From assembly GCA_022592435.1 (NCBI GenBank), contig JABYQS010000026.1, forward strand, positions 1 through 64,000: a stretch of DNA of 64,000 bases. Reading direction: 5' to 3'. The notes under the pieces are model-generated. The model saw only the letters and a list, made by a program, of their open reading frames with translations. It made no database searches and was not told the origin of the DNA. The position numbers and the translations under genes were made by a program. The DNA is from Cerioporus squamosus. Lineage: Eukaryota > Basidiomycota > Agaricomycetes > Polyporales > Polyporaceae. This document shows positions 45,711 to 57,801 of the stretch, one piece after another (positions within the stretch are counted from its first letter, which is position 1; every line of letters starts with the position of its first letter).

Positions 45711-47833
45711 ATGCTCGGTAGATCCAGCAGACCGCGCACCCGCGACGAAGAGGGAGGAGTGAATCAGCCGCTGCTCAACGACTCGGACGAGGACCTCCCG
45801 GCGCGCGCGAAGGACGATGTGCTCTTCTCAGTGGATGACGGCGAGGATGAAGACGACGACGACGACGAGCTTCTAGGAGAGCCGAATGGGCATGCGGAAC
45901 CGGGGAGACCGACTGTGCGCTTCGAGGAGAACGTGCAGGTCATCGCACCTCCGCTGAGGTCGACTTTCCAGAGTCGAGAAACTGGTGCGTGAGTCTCGTG
46001 TTCAGTATGCACTGAGCGGAGCAGGGCAGCGGTGCTCACGATGAGACCTTAGAATTTGAGCTAGATACAGACGAGCTGGATGGCGTCGCGTTGTCGCAAC
46101 TACAAGCAACTCCGCAGGAGCACACCTCGACGCGTACCGGCCGTCGAGGTCGTGACCAGTCGATGCCATTGCTGGTTGGACTGCTGGACGCCTCCTCTGT
46201 CCGGAGAAGTATCGATAGTCCAGAGGATGGTTACTCCCAACCAAGGATCGACCTAGAGGAACTTGCGGCCAAGAGAACTGCAGGCGGAGGCTTGCTGGAC
46301 TCGGTCGCGAATATGGCCAATTCTATCTTGGGCGCAGGTACGTTTCTGCAGCTCCTGTATCGCTTTCAGTCTAACGATTTGAATGTAGGTATCATTGGTG
46401 AGTAATCCCCGCATAGTGATCATACTTCCCAGAGGTGACTCAAGATTCTGCCTCAAGGTCTCCCATATGCAGTACGACAAGCCGGCTTCTTCACTGGTTT
46501 AGTACTGCTCGTCGTACTTTGCGGCGTAACTGATTGGACGATCCGGCTTATCGTCCTGAACGCCAAGCTGAGCGGGCAGAACTCGTATATCGGCATCATG
46601 AACCACTGCTTCGGCTCGAGTGGACGGGCAGCAGTGTCCTTCTTCCAGTTCGCATTTGCATTTGGAGGTCAGTCCGCTCACAGTAGCGCAGATGTATTTG
46701 AGGTTGATAGTTCTCATTGCCCAGGGATGTGCGCTTTCGGTATCATCATCGGTATGTACAGTACATCCCGTGGAACTTGCTCGACCTAACCTTCGCCTAG
46801 GCGACACGATACCCCACGTCATCCGTTCAATATTCCCCCACCTGTACGCCGTCCCGGTGCTGTATCTGTTCACAAAACGCCAGTTCATCATTGCTCTCTG
46901 CACTATCTGCGTCTCCTACCCTCTCTCCCTCTACCGTGACATCCACAAGCTCTCCCGCGCCTCCGGACTAGCACTAATCGGCATGCTCATCATTGTCACC
47001 TCTGTGCTCGTCGAAGGCCCCCATGTCACCCCAGACCTGAAAGGCGACCCTAGCGCGCGCTTCACTGTCCTCGGGGATGGAGTGTTCCAGGCTATCGGCG
47101 TAATCAGCTTTGCGTTCGTATGCCACCACAACTCGCTTCTCATATACGGGAGCTTGCGGACCCCGACGTTGGACCGGTTTAACAAGGTTACGCACATCTC
47201 CACGTTTATTTCGCTCGTGGCATGCTCCACGCTCGCCATCTCGGCCTACATCGTCTTCACGGACAAGACACAAGGGAACATACTGAACAACTTTGGCCGG
47301 GTACGTACGCCGAGCTCTGCACGTACGCTTCGGAGCTGATAAACCTGCTTAGTATGATACACTCATTAACGTCGCACGGTTCTGCTTCGGCTTGAACATG
47401 TTCACTACATTGCCTCTGGAGCTCTTCGTGTGTCGAGAGGTGATCGAACAATACTTTTTCGAGAACGAGCCCTTCCACATGCAACGGCACGTCTTCTTCA
47501 CCACGGCGATCCTCATGTCTTCCATGATCAGTACGTACAACTTCGCCTCTGTCTCTTCGCTTGCTGACAGTACCGCATCCAGTCGCACTCATCACTTGCG
47601 ACCTTGGGGTCATGCTCGAGATCACAGGAGGGGCATCCGCAACCGCACTCGCGTTCATTTTCCCCGCCGCATGCTACCTGAAGCTCGCGCATCCCCGAGC
47701 TCAGTGGTACTCCCGCGCGAAGCTGCCTGCGGTAGTATGCGCCGCCTTCGGCATCATCGTGCTCAGCATCTCGCTCTTCCTCGCGCTCGGTAAGGCCTGG
47801 ACACCAGCCGGGAGTGCCACGATCTGCATATGA
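45711..47833 (+). CDS. AVT-type vacuolar amino acid transporter (AAAP/SLC38 family)
   Basis: Eleven-helix amino acid permease, probably vacuolar, related to yeast Avt5/Avt6. The start at 45711 opens an acidic Ser-rich N-terminus of about 190 residues (DDGEDEDDDDDELLGEPNG). The transporter core starts GGGLLDSVANMANSILGAG and, after a short intron, IIGLPYAVRQAGFFTGLVLL. Further segments include TDWTIRLIVLNAKLSG, FFQFAFAFGGMCAFGIIIG, FIIALCTICVSYPLSLY, SGLALIGMLIIVTSVLV, VFQAIGVISFAFVCHHNSLL, ISTFISLVACSTLAISAYIV, FCFGLNMFTTLPLELFVCRE, ITCDLGVMLEITGGASATAL and VVCAAFGIIVLSISLFLAL. FAFVCHHN is a family landmark. It ends at TGA 47831-47833. About seven short introns all keep the frame. Confidence 0.95.
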
Positions 47834-48154
47834 GGTGCCTGTTGTTCTCCTCTTTCGTTCCTTGCCCTCCCTGTTGGTTCTGCTATCGGACAGCCTCGCT
47901 AGTCACGCTATCACCCTACCTGCTCATACCTCTAACTTATCTCGCCTGTCTTCCCCCGACAGTACTAGATACGGAACGGACCCGCCGCATCGTACGCATG
48001 GACTCATAAGTAGCTGCATTAGGTGTACACCAGATCATATAATCGCGTAAATAGCCTCGTAGGCTCATACCATGTCTAAGCGGCCGCGAAGTGGCCGCGA
48101 CCGTCCCTCCGCCCCGATCCCCAACCCTCAGAAAGCGAAAACGTAGGCTCGCGA
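47834..48154. other. Convergent 3' intergenic region
   Basis: The AVT transporter and phosphomevalonate kinase genes end toward each other across about 320 bases of probable 3' UTR sequence. Nothing else was seen. Confidence 0.5.
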
Positions 48155-50076
48155 TCAGTGCTCGCGGACAATCGCGGCCAAGCCAGGCACCTCGTCGAAC
48201 TTCTCCACGCGCACGCCCTTCGCCACGCTCTCCGTCGCGAGCAGCGGGGAGACGTCCAGGCCCTTGTACGTGCCCCACACGCGCTCGACGCGCGTCGCCG
48301 GGAGCTCCTCCGGGACGCAGTTCGGCGGGTCGCACACGAGCAGCCAGATCGCGTCGTACCCGCCCGCGCCCGGGACGCCGCCGCCGATGACGCCTGCGAC
48401 AGAGACGCAGGCGTCGACGAGCGCGGTCTGTTCTGGGGGTTCGATGGGCACGTCCGAAAGCTTCCCCATTTCGCGCATCTTGGCGCGGATTTCCTGCAGG
48501 GCGGGGGTGCGGATGTGAGAAAGCGTGCAAAGAGACAGGCGGGGAGGCGTGCGTACCTCGGACGTCAGGTTCACCTCCACGAAGGCTTCGATGACCCTGC
48601 GGAAGTCGCTCACGCTCTGGTTCTCGATGATGTTCGGGTTCGCGAGCCACTGATCGGCGATGGGTGTGAGTGAGCATTCGGACGAGCCTCGCGGGAGAGG
48701 GCAAACGGAACGACCTCGCGTACCTGCACGCTCTGGATCGTCGAAATGTACTTGACGGCCTTGCGGTACGCCGTCGGGTGCTTCGCCTCCTCTTCGCTCA
48801 GGTGCAGAAGCGTCCGGCTGAGCTTCTGGTTGAGCGCATCGAGCGCGTCCCAGAGCGTCTTCGCCTCCGCGCTGTTCTCTTTGCGCCATTTGAGCACCTT
48901 GCCGACGAGCGAGGGCGTGTCGCTTCCTGCGTCGACGTCCGCGAGCATGAGGCGCGTATGTGGAGGGAGCTTAAATGGCTCGACGCGGTAGTCCCATGCC
49001 TTGTTCGACGGGGAAATGATGGGGCTGAGTCGCTGAGTTGAATCCTATGCGAGAGCAGTGTGTCAAGAGGTATGCAACTTGTCCAGACAAGCTCGCTCGA
49101 CTCACTGCGGCGTCGTTCATGAGCGGCTGGATGACCGCGGGGTCGAAGCGCGTGTAAAGTTGACTCCCGAAGACCGCCGCGGAGACATCGAAGCCACTGC
49201 CGACCTTCCCCTGCGCTAGACAGTGGATGTATTGCGAGAGGTTGTGCGCCAGCTTCCGTCCTTCGCTGGCGGTTTCCGTGCCGCCCTCTGTTGCGAACGA
49301 ATCGGACGCGATGATCTTGAGGTGGAGGAGGAGACCAGACACGAGCGACGTGATGAGCGCGGCGGAGGACCCGAGGCCCGTCTTGTGCACATCTGCTAGC
49401 CTGACTCCCGTCTTGTTGAACGGCGGCAGCTTCGTGAGCGACTCCAAGGTCGGAGGAAGGTTCTGCGCGGTGAGCTGCAAGAAGTCATCAGAACGTACTC
49501 GACTTCACGCAAACCACGACGCTCACCTGCGCTCGTTGGGAATAGAAGTCGTTGTCGCCGGCGATCGTGATGTCCAGCCCACGCCCGAGCGCGTTCTGCA
49601 ACGTGCCCGCGCTGACCAGTTCCACACCGAGCGCCAGCGTGCGCTGCAGCGCTAGGTGGACGAATTTGTTCTTTGTCGAGGCGCCATTCGAGCTGGTACG
49701 ACAGGGAGCGCACGATCAAATCGTATCACCAAATGCTCCGGTCAGCTCGCACCATCCGCGCGCAAGACAGAATGAGATATACGCACCTGTCGGCGACCTG
49801 CTCGACGCGCACGACGTCGGGGCCACTGAAGTCGACGAAGTAGAGCCAGGTTGCATCTAGGAACTGGGGTGATCTGACTCGGATCTGAATCGGGCCATCT
49901 GCACCAGCCTCAGGCGCGGGAGGCTCGGAGATCGCGTCGATGACGGTGTAGAAGCGCGAGCTCGTGGACACTACGACGCCGGGGTAGGCGGGGTCGAGGA
50001 CGAGGTAGCCTCCCGCAAGGAGAACCTTGCCCGAGGAGGAGACGACGGTGGGCGGGGACGAGGACGAGGAGGACAT
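48155..50076 (-). CDS. ERG8: Phosphomevalonate kinase
   Basis: GHMP-fold kinase that converts phosphomevalonate to diphosphomevalonate in the mevalonate pathway, feeding sterol and terpenoid synthesis. The start at 50076 gives MSSSSSSPPTVVSSSGKVLL and AGGYLVLDPAYPGVVVSTSS, the family N-terminus. Exon 1 ends at VEQVADS; the next exon starts at acceptor ACCAG and reads NGASTKNKFVHLAL. GLDITIAGDNDFYSQRAQ follows, then the ATP-binding motif KTGLGSSAALITSLVSGL. CLAQGKVGSGFDVSAAVFGS carries the catalytic Asp region. The C-terminal part has GVIGGGVPGAGGYDAIWLLV, the GHMP C-domain motif, and ends REH at 48155. About seven exons; all joins that I checked are in frame. This is a single-copy essential gene in most fungi. 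Confidence 0.95.
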
Positions 50077-50497
50077 GGATGGTAAGTAGGTATGGGGGAT
50101 CGGGGAGAAGGTGTTAACGTGCGAGGAGCGCGGGCGATCGGTGATCTGGCATCCGGCTTTATTCCCCTGCTCGGCGTCTGGAGCAGTGGGCCGTTCCTGT
50201 TCAACTCGCTCCGCTGCCGGCCTCGAGAGTTTTGAATGCTGCGGGCGTCGCGGTACAAGACAGCGGGAGCACTGCTTGCTGTCAACCTTGGCCTTACCTG
50301 ATTGACCGGCACGCGGCCCAGATAGTCAGGCGGACGACCAGACGTGTGGTTCGGCTGTGAACTACCGGGGACTCGATAACCCCCTCTTCGCGCCATCCAT
50401 CGGCAGCTTCACCTCAGTTTGGCTTCAGAACTTCGCTTTCGGGATGAGGGGGCCACACGAAGTCGCCGCGGAGTACCATCATAGGCGCCCACGCGTC
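50077..50497. other. Upstream region of phosphomevalonate kinase
   Basis: About 420 bases of probable promoter. An ATAAAG-like element lies on the minus strand near 50158. No gene is supported. Confidence 0.4.
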
Positions 50498-52685
50498 TCA
50501 GGTTGCCCACCTCTGGGCCGGAATACCTGCTTCTCCGGCGTAATTCGCTAACGGATTATCGCTCGTCTTATTCTCGTGCATCTTGAAGCCTGCGATCAGG
50601 GCTACTAGGTGGGGTACGCAAGGCAGCGAAGTAGTTCTACCCCGAAGGAGGGCAATGAGGTTAACTCCCAGGAACGTACTCACCACGTCCAGCAAGCTAA
50701 GCGATGTGTCACCTTGCAGGCACGCGTCCAAGATTGCGCCGAACATTCAGCATGTTCGTCTGTGCTTCTCAGCGCGTGCTTGTCAGTGGGTATTGCGCAC
50801 ATACACTGTGCCACGATGCATCCGTCGGCCCGATATCATCTGGCTTGTTCTTACGTCCCGCGTACGGAAGGAACAGGCGAGGCGAGGCGAGTCGACTGAC
50901 CTTCAAGAGAGTTACCGTGGATGGTACTCAACTCTCTCGATTGGCTCGACGAGGCGATAATACCGAGGAAGCATAGCGACGTCTTCTTTACCTTGCTTGA
51001 TCTCAACCTTCTGTAAGCTGCAGAACTCGCATCTCTCCAACGTCGCGCTGCTTAGAGAGTCGCAAGAAACGGACAGGAAAGCGTCTCCTCTGCCCGTGTC
51101 CTGCCCGGCCGCCCGCTGCACCAAAACACTCTCACCGAGAAGCAAGGGCAGAGGGTGGGATGCTGTAACACCAAACGGCACAGACAGCGGATAGTTAATC
51201 ACCGCAGAAACTCGTGGGCATTACGACACCAATCACAATCAGCTGCACACCACGACTCCTAGCAGCCTTGAGTCTTGACGTTACGCAAATATTCCCTCCG
51301 GAGCAAGCGGGCGCGAGACCAGGACGCGCTCGACGCCCGGGGCCGGAGGCACGGTCACGGGAAGCCCGGGATGAGCGTGCTTGCGGGTCTTCGACGCAGG
51401 GCGCGTCGCTCGCACCGCTTCTAGAATCGATAACAATCAGGCGACGGAACACAAGTGGCAGCGCAGAGTGAAGTTGAGAAGCAGGGATGGTATGTCTATC
51501 TGCCAGTGTCCCGCCCGATCAGCCTTCTCCCGCGACCAACTCGAAGAGCTCAGCGGGATCCGATCGGTCGGGGCGAACGCGACTCGGAACCCGCGGGGAA
51601 CACCCATCCTCTCAGGTCCTCGTCGGGGATATACCAGGCCGTGGACGCGTACGGACGGGACCCGTCTCCTCCCGGTACGTGGTGGTCGAGCTGATAAGTC
51701 GCCGCCGACAAGTGCTGTCAGCCGGAGATAGCGCGGGATGGCGAGGGCATGCGCACGTACCGTGGGCCAATATCCATACTGCGGGGGCACTTCGCTCCAA
51801 TCGATGAGTCCGAGCGCATCGCGCAGGTAGCTGCCGTCGTCCAGGTCGTCCAGAGCGGTCCTACTGCGCCCGAGAGTCTGTGCCGAGACGGGGACACCGA
51901 ATACTCGGCGGCTTGGGTGGTCGTGGTCGCACGGTGAGGCACTAGTACTGGGACAGACTGAAGCCACACCCCCAATTTCAGGAGTGATGTGGCAGGCAAA
52001 GGGATTTTGGGGGTTGCGGAGAGAGCTGCGGCCAAGACCTCGTTTGTCAGCGCGTTGGGAAGCTTTCCTCGGAGTAGCGACCACTTGTTGCGGCAGGTGT
52101 CGGACTTCCGAGTCGGATACCAGAGGGACCACACGCTCAGCGTGGTGGTCGACGAGTTCTGACTATAACGTCCGGTGGTCAGACTGACAGTACAACGGAA
52201 GCAAGCAGGCCGCGTACCTTGCCAGGGGAAGCGTTCGCCGAGAAAGCCGAACATGATATGCAAATGGAGGATACGACGATTGCTCCTGTTATCCACAGAA
52301 GCACACGTTGACGAGAAGCTCCGGGGGTCCCATGGATCGTCACGGAGGCCAGGCTTTCGAGTGCTCTCCGGGGTAAGTGAGGTGCTTCCCTGTGAACGTC
52401 GTCAGAGTCGTTGAGCAGTCCCGCTGGACTCAGCCAGTGGCGTTCGACGGCAGGGGGAAGGGAAACCGAATCTAACGTCAAGGGAGCAGTCGGACTAGGA
52501 GAAGCGGTCAATACATAGGCCAGAGCGCGGTTGCGAAAGACGGCGTACCCGGCGATGCGCTGAGTCCTTGTTGGCGCCGAGACAGTAAGCGTCCACATTC
52601 GAACGAAAGTTGTTGAGATCGGGAGCGTCTGGAAGACTCCGACGAGGGCGAATATGCAAGTCACGATCAAGCTTGTGACGAGCAT
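50498..52685 (-). CDS. Possible multi-exon membrane protein, weak support
   Basis: A chain of minus-strand fragments looks protein-like but I cannot assemble it with certainty. The first (52685 downward) starts MLVTSLIVTCIFALVGVFQT and includes RVLLWITGAIVVSSICISCS, two probable membrane segments. The next has LSVWSLWYPTRKSDTCRNKW and LPNALTNEVLAAALSATPKI. Then, in another frame, comes SRTALDDLDDGSYLRDALGL with DWSEVPPQYGYWPTVRAHAL. Further down, 51202-50912 contains RAAGQDTGRGDAFLSVSCDS, and 50746-50498 has LLDVVSTFLGVNLIALLRG. The frame changes need introns or sequence errors. It could be one lineage-specific membrane protein, two genes or a decaying copy. No family is recognised. Confidence 0.35.
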
Positions 52686-53122
52686 CTTTGTGCGTCACCT
52701 GGAGGTTAGGAAGTGCGGATGTTGCGAGCAAGAGCGTGGAAGGGGCATGGATTTAACAGTCACTAGGGGATCGCGCACTCTTTCTTCGTGAGCAGTATGG
52801 TGCAAGAGAGAGTGTCCTGCTTTGTGAGGCTCCATTGTACGAGTACCAAGGTGCACACAAAAGCTAAGTCCATTCCGCGTCAGTGCCAGTGGAAGATGTG
52901 TTTAGAACGTTACCCCTTGAGTTCCTTTGTCCTGTTGCGGTACCGAGCCCGAGTATTCGCGCGTCGTCAACTACCTTCATCGTGACCCACTTACAAACCG
53001 TAACTGTAGACTGAAGACCACGCCCAGTACTGCGATGGGCCAAGCTCATACAGAGCACTGTTGTAGTCATCAGCGACTACCGCACGGAGAGCTTCAAGGA
53101 AAACGGTGCGTACCATAGTCTA
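52686..53122. other. Intergenic, no supported gene
   Basis: About 440 bases between the possible membrane-protein gene and the intronless F-box-like gene. No feature was seen. Confidence 0.4.
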
Positions 53123-53977
53123 CTACAGCGGAGACTCGCTCCAGATGTACTCCAGATCCTTCGCCACCTGCTCGCTGATATCCTCCCACTTTATACCTTC
53201 AGGCGCATCAGGCATCCGCTCCATCGTGGTGATGGCGAACTTGTGCCCAGCCCAGCTGCCGCGCGCAATGTTCCCCTTATAACGGTAGAAATCGCAACCT
53301 GCACCGAGAAAGCCGTCACTCGACCAGTAGATCCTGTACATAATGACGTGTCCGAGGTCGGGGGAGCACCTGGGGAGGAACGGCGCGCAGGCGTCCGGCT
53401 TCTTGGAGAGCTCCGCGATAGGCTTCGCCCGCACGTACTTCCCGAGCGTCAGGTTGCATACTACCCAGTCGTCGCGGGCGGGATAGTGCAGACCGTACAG
53501 CTCGCAGAAGCGTTCGCGGTCAGGCTTCGAGAACGGCGCGAGGAAGTTCTGGAGGTTCTTGTCGCGGGAGAGGTTCAGTCGATAGGTCCCGACAAAGAGC
53601 GGGGTGTGCTTGTCTAGCAGGGAGCGCAGGCCTCCGTACCTGCTCAACTTGCGGTCACTTTTGAGTTCACTTTTCTCTTCTTGTGTGAGAAGACTCTTCG
53701 GGAGGTCGTTGACGTTGGTGTATTCGCAGAGGCAGATGATTCTGCCGCCGGCCCATGGTGCAGCAAGCTGCTTCTTGAGTTCTTCGATTCCGTCGTGCGA
53801 GAGAGAAAGGAGTCGCCTGCAAGTGAGGGCAAGGCAGACTTTATCCCGCACGTCCGGAACGAGCTCTATGATGTTCATGAGCAACTCGTTAGGGAAGCGG
53901 AGAAGGCCTTGATCGTTGATTCTCGGAGCAGTGGCGGTGAAGCCTTCCAGCCACGCATCAACCTTGTCACTGTCCAT
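53123..53977 (-). CDS. Intronless F-box-like protein
   Basis: A single uninterrupted frame of 284 codons starting at 53977. The N-terminus carries a degenerate F-box: LLRFPNELLMNIIELVPDVR followed by DKVCLALTCRRLLSLSHDGI. The rest is rich in Trp, Tyr and charged residues (PWAGGRIICLCEYTNVNDLP, FYRYKGNIARGSWAGHKFAI) with no known repeat, typical of a large, poorly defined class of basidiomycete F-box-like proteins. It ends YIWSESPL at TAG 53123-53125. Lack of introns is unusual beside its neighbours and fits a retro-duplicated or fast-evolving family member. A role as SCF adaptor is inferred from the F-box alone. Confidence 0.75.
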   Translation of the reverse strand: MDSDKVDAWLEGFTATAPRINDQGLLRFPNELLMNIIELVPDVRDKVCLALTCRRLLSLSHDGIEELKKQLAAPWAGGRIICLCEYTNVNDLPKSLLTQEEKSELKSDRKLSRYGGLRSLLDKHTPLFVGTYRLNLSRDKNLQNFLAPFSKPDRERFCELYGLHYPARDDWVVCNLTLGKYVRAKPIAELSKKPDACAPFLPRCSPDLGHVIMYRIYWSSDGFLGAGCDFYRYKGNIARGSWAGHKFAITTMERMPDAPEGIKWEDISEQVAKDLEYIWSESPL

Positions 53978-54919
53978 ACTCGAAGCTCAGTATATTGCTG
54001 CACTGTAGTGCGACATTGACGTACCTGGGGTAGGGGAGAGTCAAGCTCCGTACAAGGAAGTATTGCGGGTTGTAGAAGAATTCAAGCCATTTTTCACCAC
54101 CAGTCGTGCGTCCCACCTCGCGCAGGGTGATGTTGAGGCTGCAAAGGACAATCGAGCTCAACCACCACGTCAAGCGTATGCCTCCGAAAGACCTCACAAG
54201 TTCCACGACCCCATGTGCGTTCTGCGTTCCCACAGTTGCTTGCACCACTGCTGCGGTGTATGAAGGGAGGATGGTGCTTATTCTCGATACCGGGGGGGTT
54301 TGCGGTCAACTTCAGGTTAGGACGTGGCGGGTCGTGCTTGAAGTGCCCACCCCAACTAGTGTCAGCTATATATTAGTTCACAGGTCCTTGACGTAACCGG
54401 ACGTGCGACTCATCAGCTATTACTTAGCCGCATTCGCACACAAGCAGAAGAGATTGTCGACTCACCTCGAGTCACCGTCTCCATTTCCGGGCGCATGAGA
54501 AGGGGATGACACGCGCGAGCCAGGCGACTGGTCGGCGCCGTGATGGTGGTCTCGCAAATCTAGTACTACTTAGTACGGTGAGCGAAGTGGAACGCCGTGT
54601 CAGTCACGTAGGTCATGTCAGAAACCTTCAAATACATACCAGCAAGTAATGAGCAGCATGTGGCCGCTTTGTGACGGTGAGCACAAAGCAGAGGAGGCTA
54701 GGTGGCACATCCGATATGTTGGTGGCTGTACTCGAACATACTCGTTTTGGCTAATCTCCGAGAACTACATCGATAACATGGATCATCCGCCCAATCCATA
54801 GCAGTGCATTATGCAGAGATTATAAGTAGTAGTACAGACCATGAGACGTATATCGATACTCGAAAACGAACGAATCGACAGCAACAACGACAACGGATCG
54901 TAGCAACAGCGTACGACCC
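53978..54919. other. Intergenic, no supported gene
   Basis: About 940 bases, promoter side of the F-box-like gene and 3' side of the transcription factor. Open frames lack features. A possible extension of the transcription-factor frame past 54920 is closed by a stop. Confidence 0.45.
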
Positions 54920-57801
54920 TCAGCCTGAGCCTGAACCTGAGGCGGTTCCCTCTCGCCCACTGTGGAAGAAGCCCAGCAAGTGCGCAAACTCGAACCCAGA
55001 CTCCTGCTGCCACGAGTCCGTGCGATTCTTCATCGCCTCGTCCCAGAACATCGTCGGCGCCTCCTCCCCGCGCTCCAAGAACTTGCGGATGTGCTTCTCC
55101 CACTTCTTCATGAGATGGAACTTTGCCTCGTGCGACGTGATGTACACGCCCTCAGAGTCGAAAGGCGGCAAGCCCTCCTGGTACGCAACCAGACCGACCT
55201 GCGTCAACCAGTAAAACGGCAGCGCGTTGAAGAGGAAGCGCTGTTGTGACTCGGGCACGTCGCGCGGGGTTTCGGGGGACTGTTGCCAGCTCTCGAGCCA
55301 GCAGTGCAGCAGGATCTGAAGGTGATAGACGCGGTCCTTGTCGACAAAATGTGGCTTGAGCTGCTGGCGCGCGCCGCCCTCAGTCTGCTGATGGAAAGGA
55401 AGGCGGTCGCGCAGGTACATCTCGAACAACTTGCGCATCATCGCGTGGATCATGATGAAATGGCCGAAGGGACTGCAGAGGTATTGGCGGGGCTCGTTGA
55501 GCGGGTTGTCGCGCACAAGGTAGAAATAAAGCGATTTGAGGTAGTGGCCGCAGAGCCGTATCTCGATGTCACCGTAAGGAGATGGCGTTTGGAGAATCTG
55601 GGCCCACTCCGTTGCGTCTTTGGCGGCCCACAGCGCATCCTCAGCAGGAAGCCCGAGTGTGAATTGCTCCGTGTGTAGGGTGGGGGAGAGATTGAAGAAA
55701 ATCGCATGGCAGCAATCATGCAGGTAACACAGCCAGAGCGCCCTAGACCCAGTTCGCTCAGCGACCTATCCCTATGATGGATGATAATGGCTACCGGACA
55801 TACCTCTTGGCAGACTCATGCCTCACCCAGTCCCTCCATGACTTCTGCACATTTTCGGGGTCGGAGAAGTCGATCGGCTGGAGCTTCCATTCCCGGGTTT
55901 TGTCAACGAAGCCATTCAAACGGAGCATCTACGCACGCATTAGCTACATCTGATTCGGATGGGGACGTCTGGGGGACACATACCATGACAATCATGCCAT
56001 GATAGACATTCGACTTTGCGCGTTGCTCCGGGTTCCTGTGGAACATGCCGATTGTCTGGATCATGCCTGAAGCCAACGCAAGTTGGATGATCGTGTCATA
56101 GTCCGTCGCGTGTGACTTTGCAAGTAATAAGCACCAGGGTCAAAGAACAGGAGGGAAGGCCAGCAAGACTCACCAAGTCAGCGATAATCTCATCTCGTAC
56201 GGTCGAGAGTACCCGATCAATGAAGTTCGTCGCTGCGGGGGACTCAAAGTACATCGCGCCACTAGCTTTCGATGCCTTGACAAGCAACGGGTGGCGGGGC
56301 TCCGACAGGAACGTCGGTAAGTGAACGACGGGCATGTGATACGTAAACGTGTTGAAGAACGTTTCGACTAGACCGCCCATCAGCCACAATCCGAGAGGGG
56401 TGGACGAAGGATACACGCACTGAATTCGTACATCTCCGGGAGCGTAGGCCAATCCTGGGTAGCGGTCATTGCCTGCGTCTGGGACAGCACCTCATTCACC
56501 TCGCTTTCAGGTATCGTCGTCGGATCCGCATACATAGGCACGGAGGGCGAGGGTGTGGCGTAGATGGCAAGCTGAGCGGGGTTGTTGAAGAAGGCTTCCA
56601 TCATCGCGGGGTCGACAACGATCGACTCGAGCCTGTCGGTGAGCATCGCCGTCGGATCCTGCAGGAAGTGCTGTCCTGGTACAGAGGGGTTCTTCTGGAA
56701 ACTGGTCGTGAACACGTCCGAGAAGAGGCTGTCGTACATCTCGTTGGAGAACAGGTCGCCGTACATCCTCCCATCAGCGCCTTGCTCGTTCCCGTTCTCG
56801 TCGTTCCCGTTTCCATTGATGGTCGACAACGCCAATGTCGACTTCACTAAGGTACTGGTAGAAGGCCCAGCAGGCGTGCTGAGTACAGCAGCTGCAAGCG
56901 GGTCGAAGTTCACCGTCGAAGTCGGCATGGGAGTAGTAGAAGCGGCGACCGTCGACGGGGGAGAGAACGCCGACAACGAACTCATGTTGCTGAACAGATC
57001 GGACGGCGAGGAGAGGCCGGGGATGGTTGAAGATGTGGACCCAACGATGCTCGTGGGCGACTGCGACGACTGATCGGCCTCAGGTGGAGAGCCTTGATTC
57101 TGTGATGATCCTGAAGGAGAAGTTGTCGCCTCCGGGGACGAACCCTCCTTCTGCGAGCTGCTTCCGGCCTCCGGACTGTCGGCGGCAGAACCGTTGGCAT
57201 ACACGCAGTCGCGGCCTCGCGTCTTGCATTTCGAACAGGGCCGTTGCAGGTCGCACTTGACCTTAGACTCGGCGCAGCTCTGGCACGACTTGCGACGCGA
57301 TCGATTAGCAGACCTAGACGGGTCGTTAGCCTGATCCACGCATTCTTCAGACAGCGTATGGACTGACGAATCGCAGCAAGTACGTCTATGTCGGGTGAGC
57401 AAGTCGCTCCGAGTGAACTGAGCACGGCAGCGCTGTTGGTGATGTGAGCACACAATGACAATATTCAGGTAGGATGAGCACGTACATCGCACTCGTGCCC
57501 GCGTTCGTTGGAGTCTGTTCCGAACGGGCGTTAGTTTGAGTGACTCCGAGTGGCGGTACCGAAAGTACTTACGCGTCTTGAGGTGGCGATTCAAGTGAGT
57601 CGTCCGGGTGAACTTGGCACTGCACAGATGGCAAAACTTCGTCTGAGGCAAGGTCGGTATGTTGCCCCTATGGGACCGCATCTTGCTTACGGCCCCATTC
57701 TTCCTACGAGGCAAGCCCGAGTCGGCCGCCGTGGAGGTGGATGCCGAGGGCAGAGAGGTCGTCGGGATGTCCGGAGGTGGCTGGAGAGCATCAGCGGACA
57801 T
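54920..57801 (-). CDS. Fungal transcription factor with C2H2 fingers, Zn2Cys6 cluster and fungal-TF domain
   Basis: Nuclear DNA-binding regulator combining two zinc-binding types. The start at 57801 encodes MSADALQPPPDIPTTSLPS. The first C2H2 finger is FCHLCSAKFTRTTHLNRHLK and, past an intron, the second is CRAQFTRSDLLTRHRRTCC. Next is the binuclear cluster CQSCAESKVKCDLQRPCSKC followed by KTRGRDCVY, with six Cys in the expected spacing. A long Ser/Pro/Thr-rich linker follows. The middle homology region begins about 56420 (PLGLWLMGGLVETFFNTFTY, HMPVVHLPTF) and runs through ALASGMIQTIGMFHRNPEQR, WRDWVRHESAKR and ALWLCYLHDCCHAIFFN. The C-terminal exon is large and ends GSGSG at 54920. Target genes are unknown; the neighbouring GH79 gene is a candidate by proximity only. 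Confidence 0.9.

Noticed and set aside
49640..49740. Possible frameshift early in phosphomevalonate kinase
   Set aside because: Splicing from the donor after VEQVAD to the acceptor ACCAG gives a continuous NGASTKNKFVHLAL; the other frame is a shadow.
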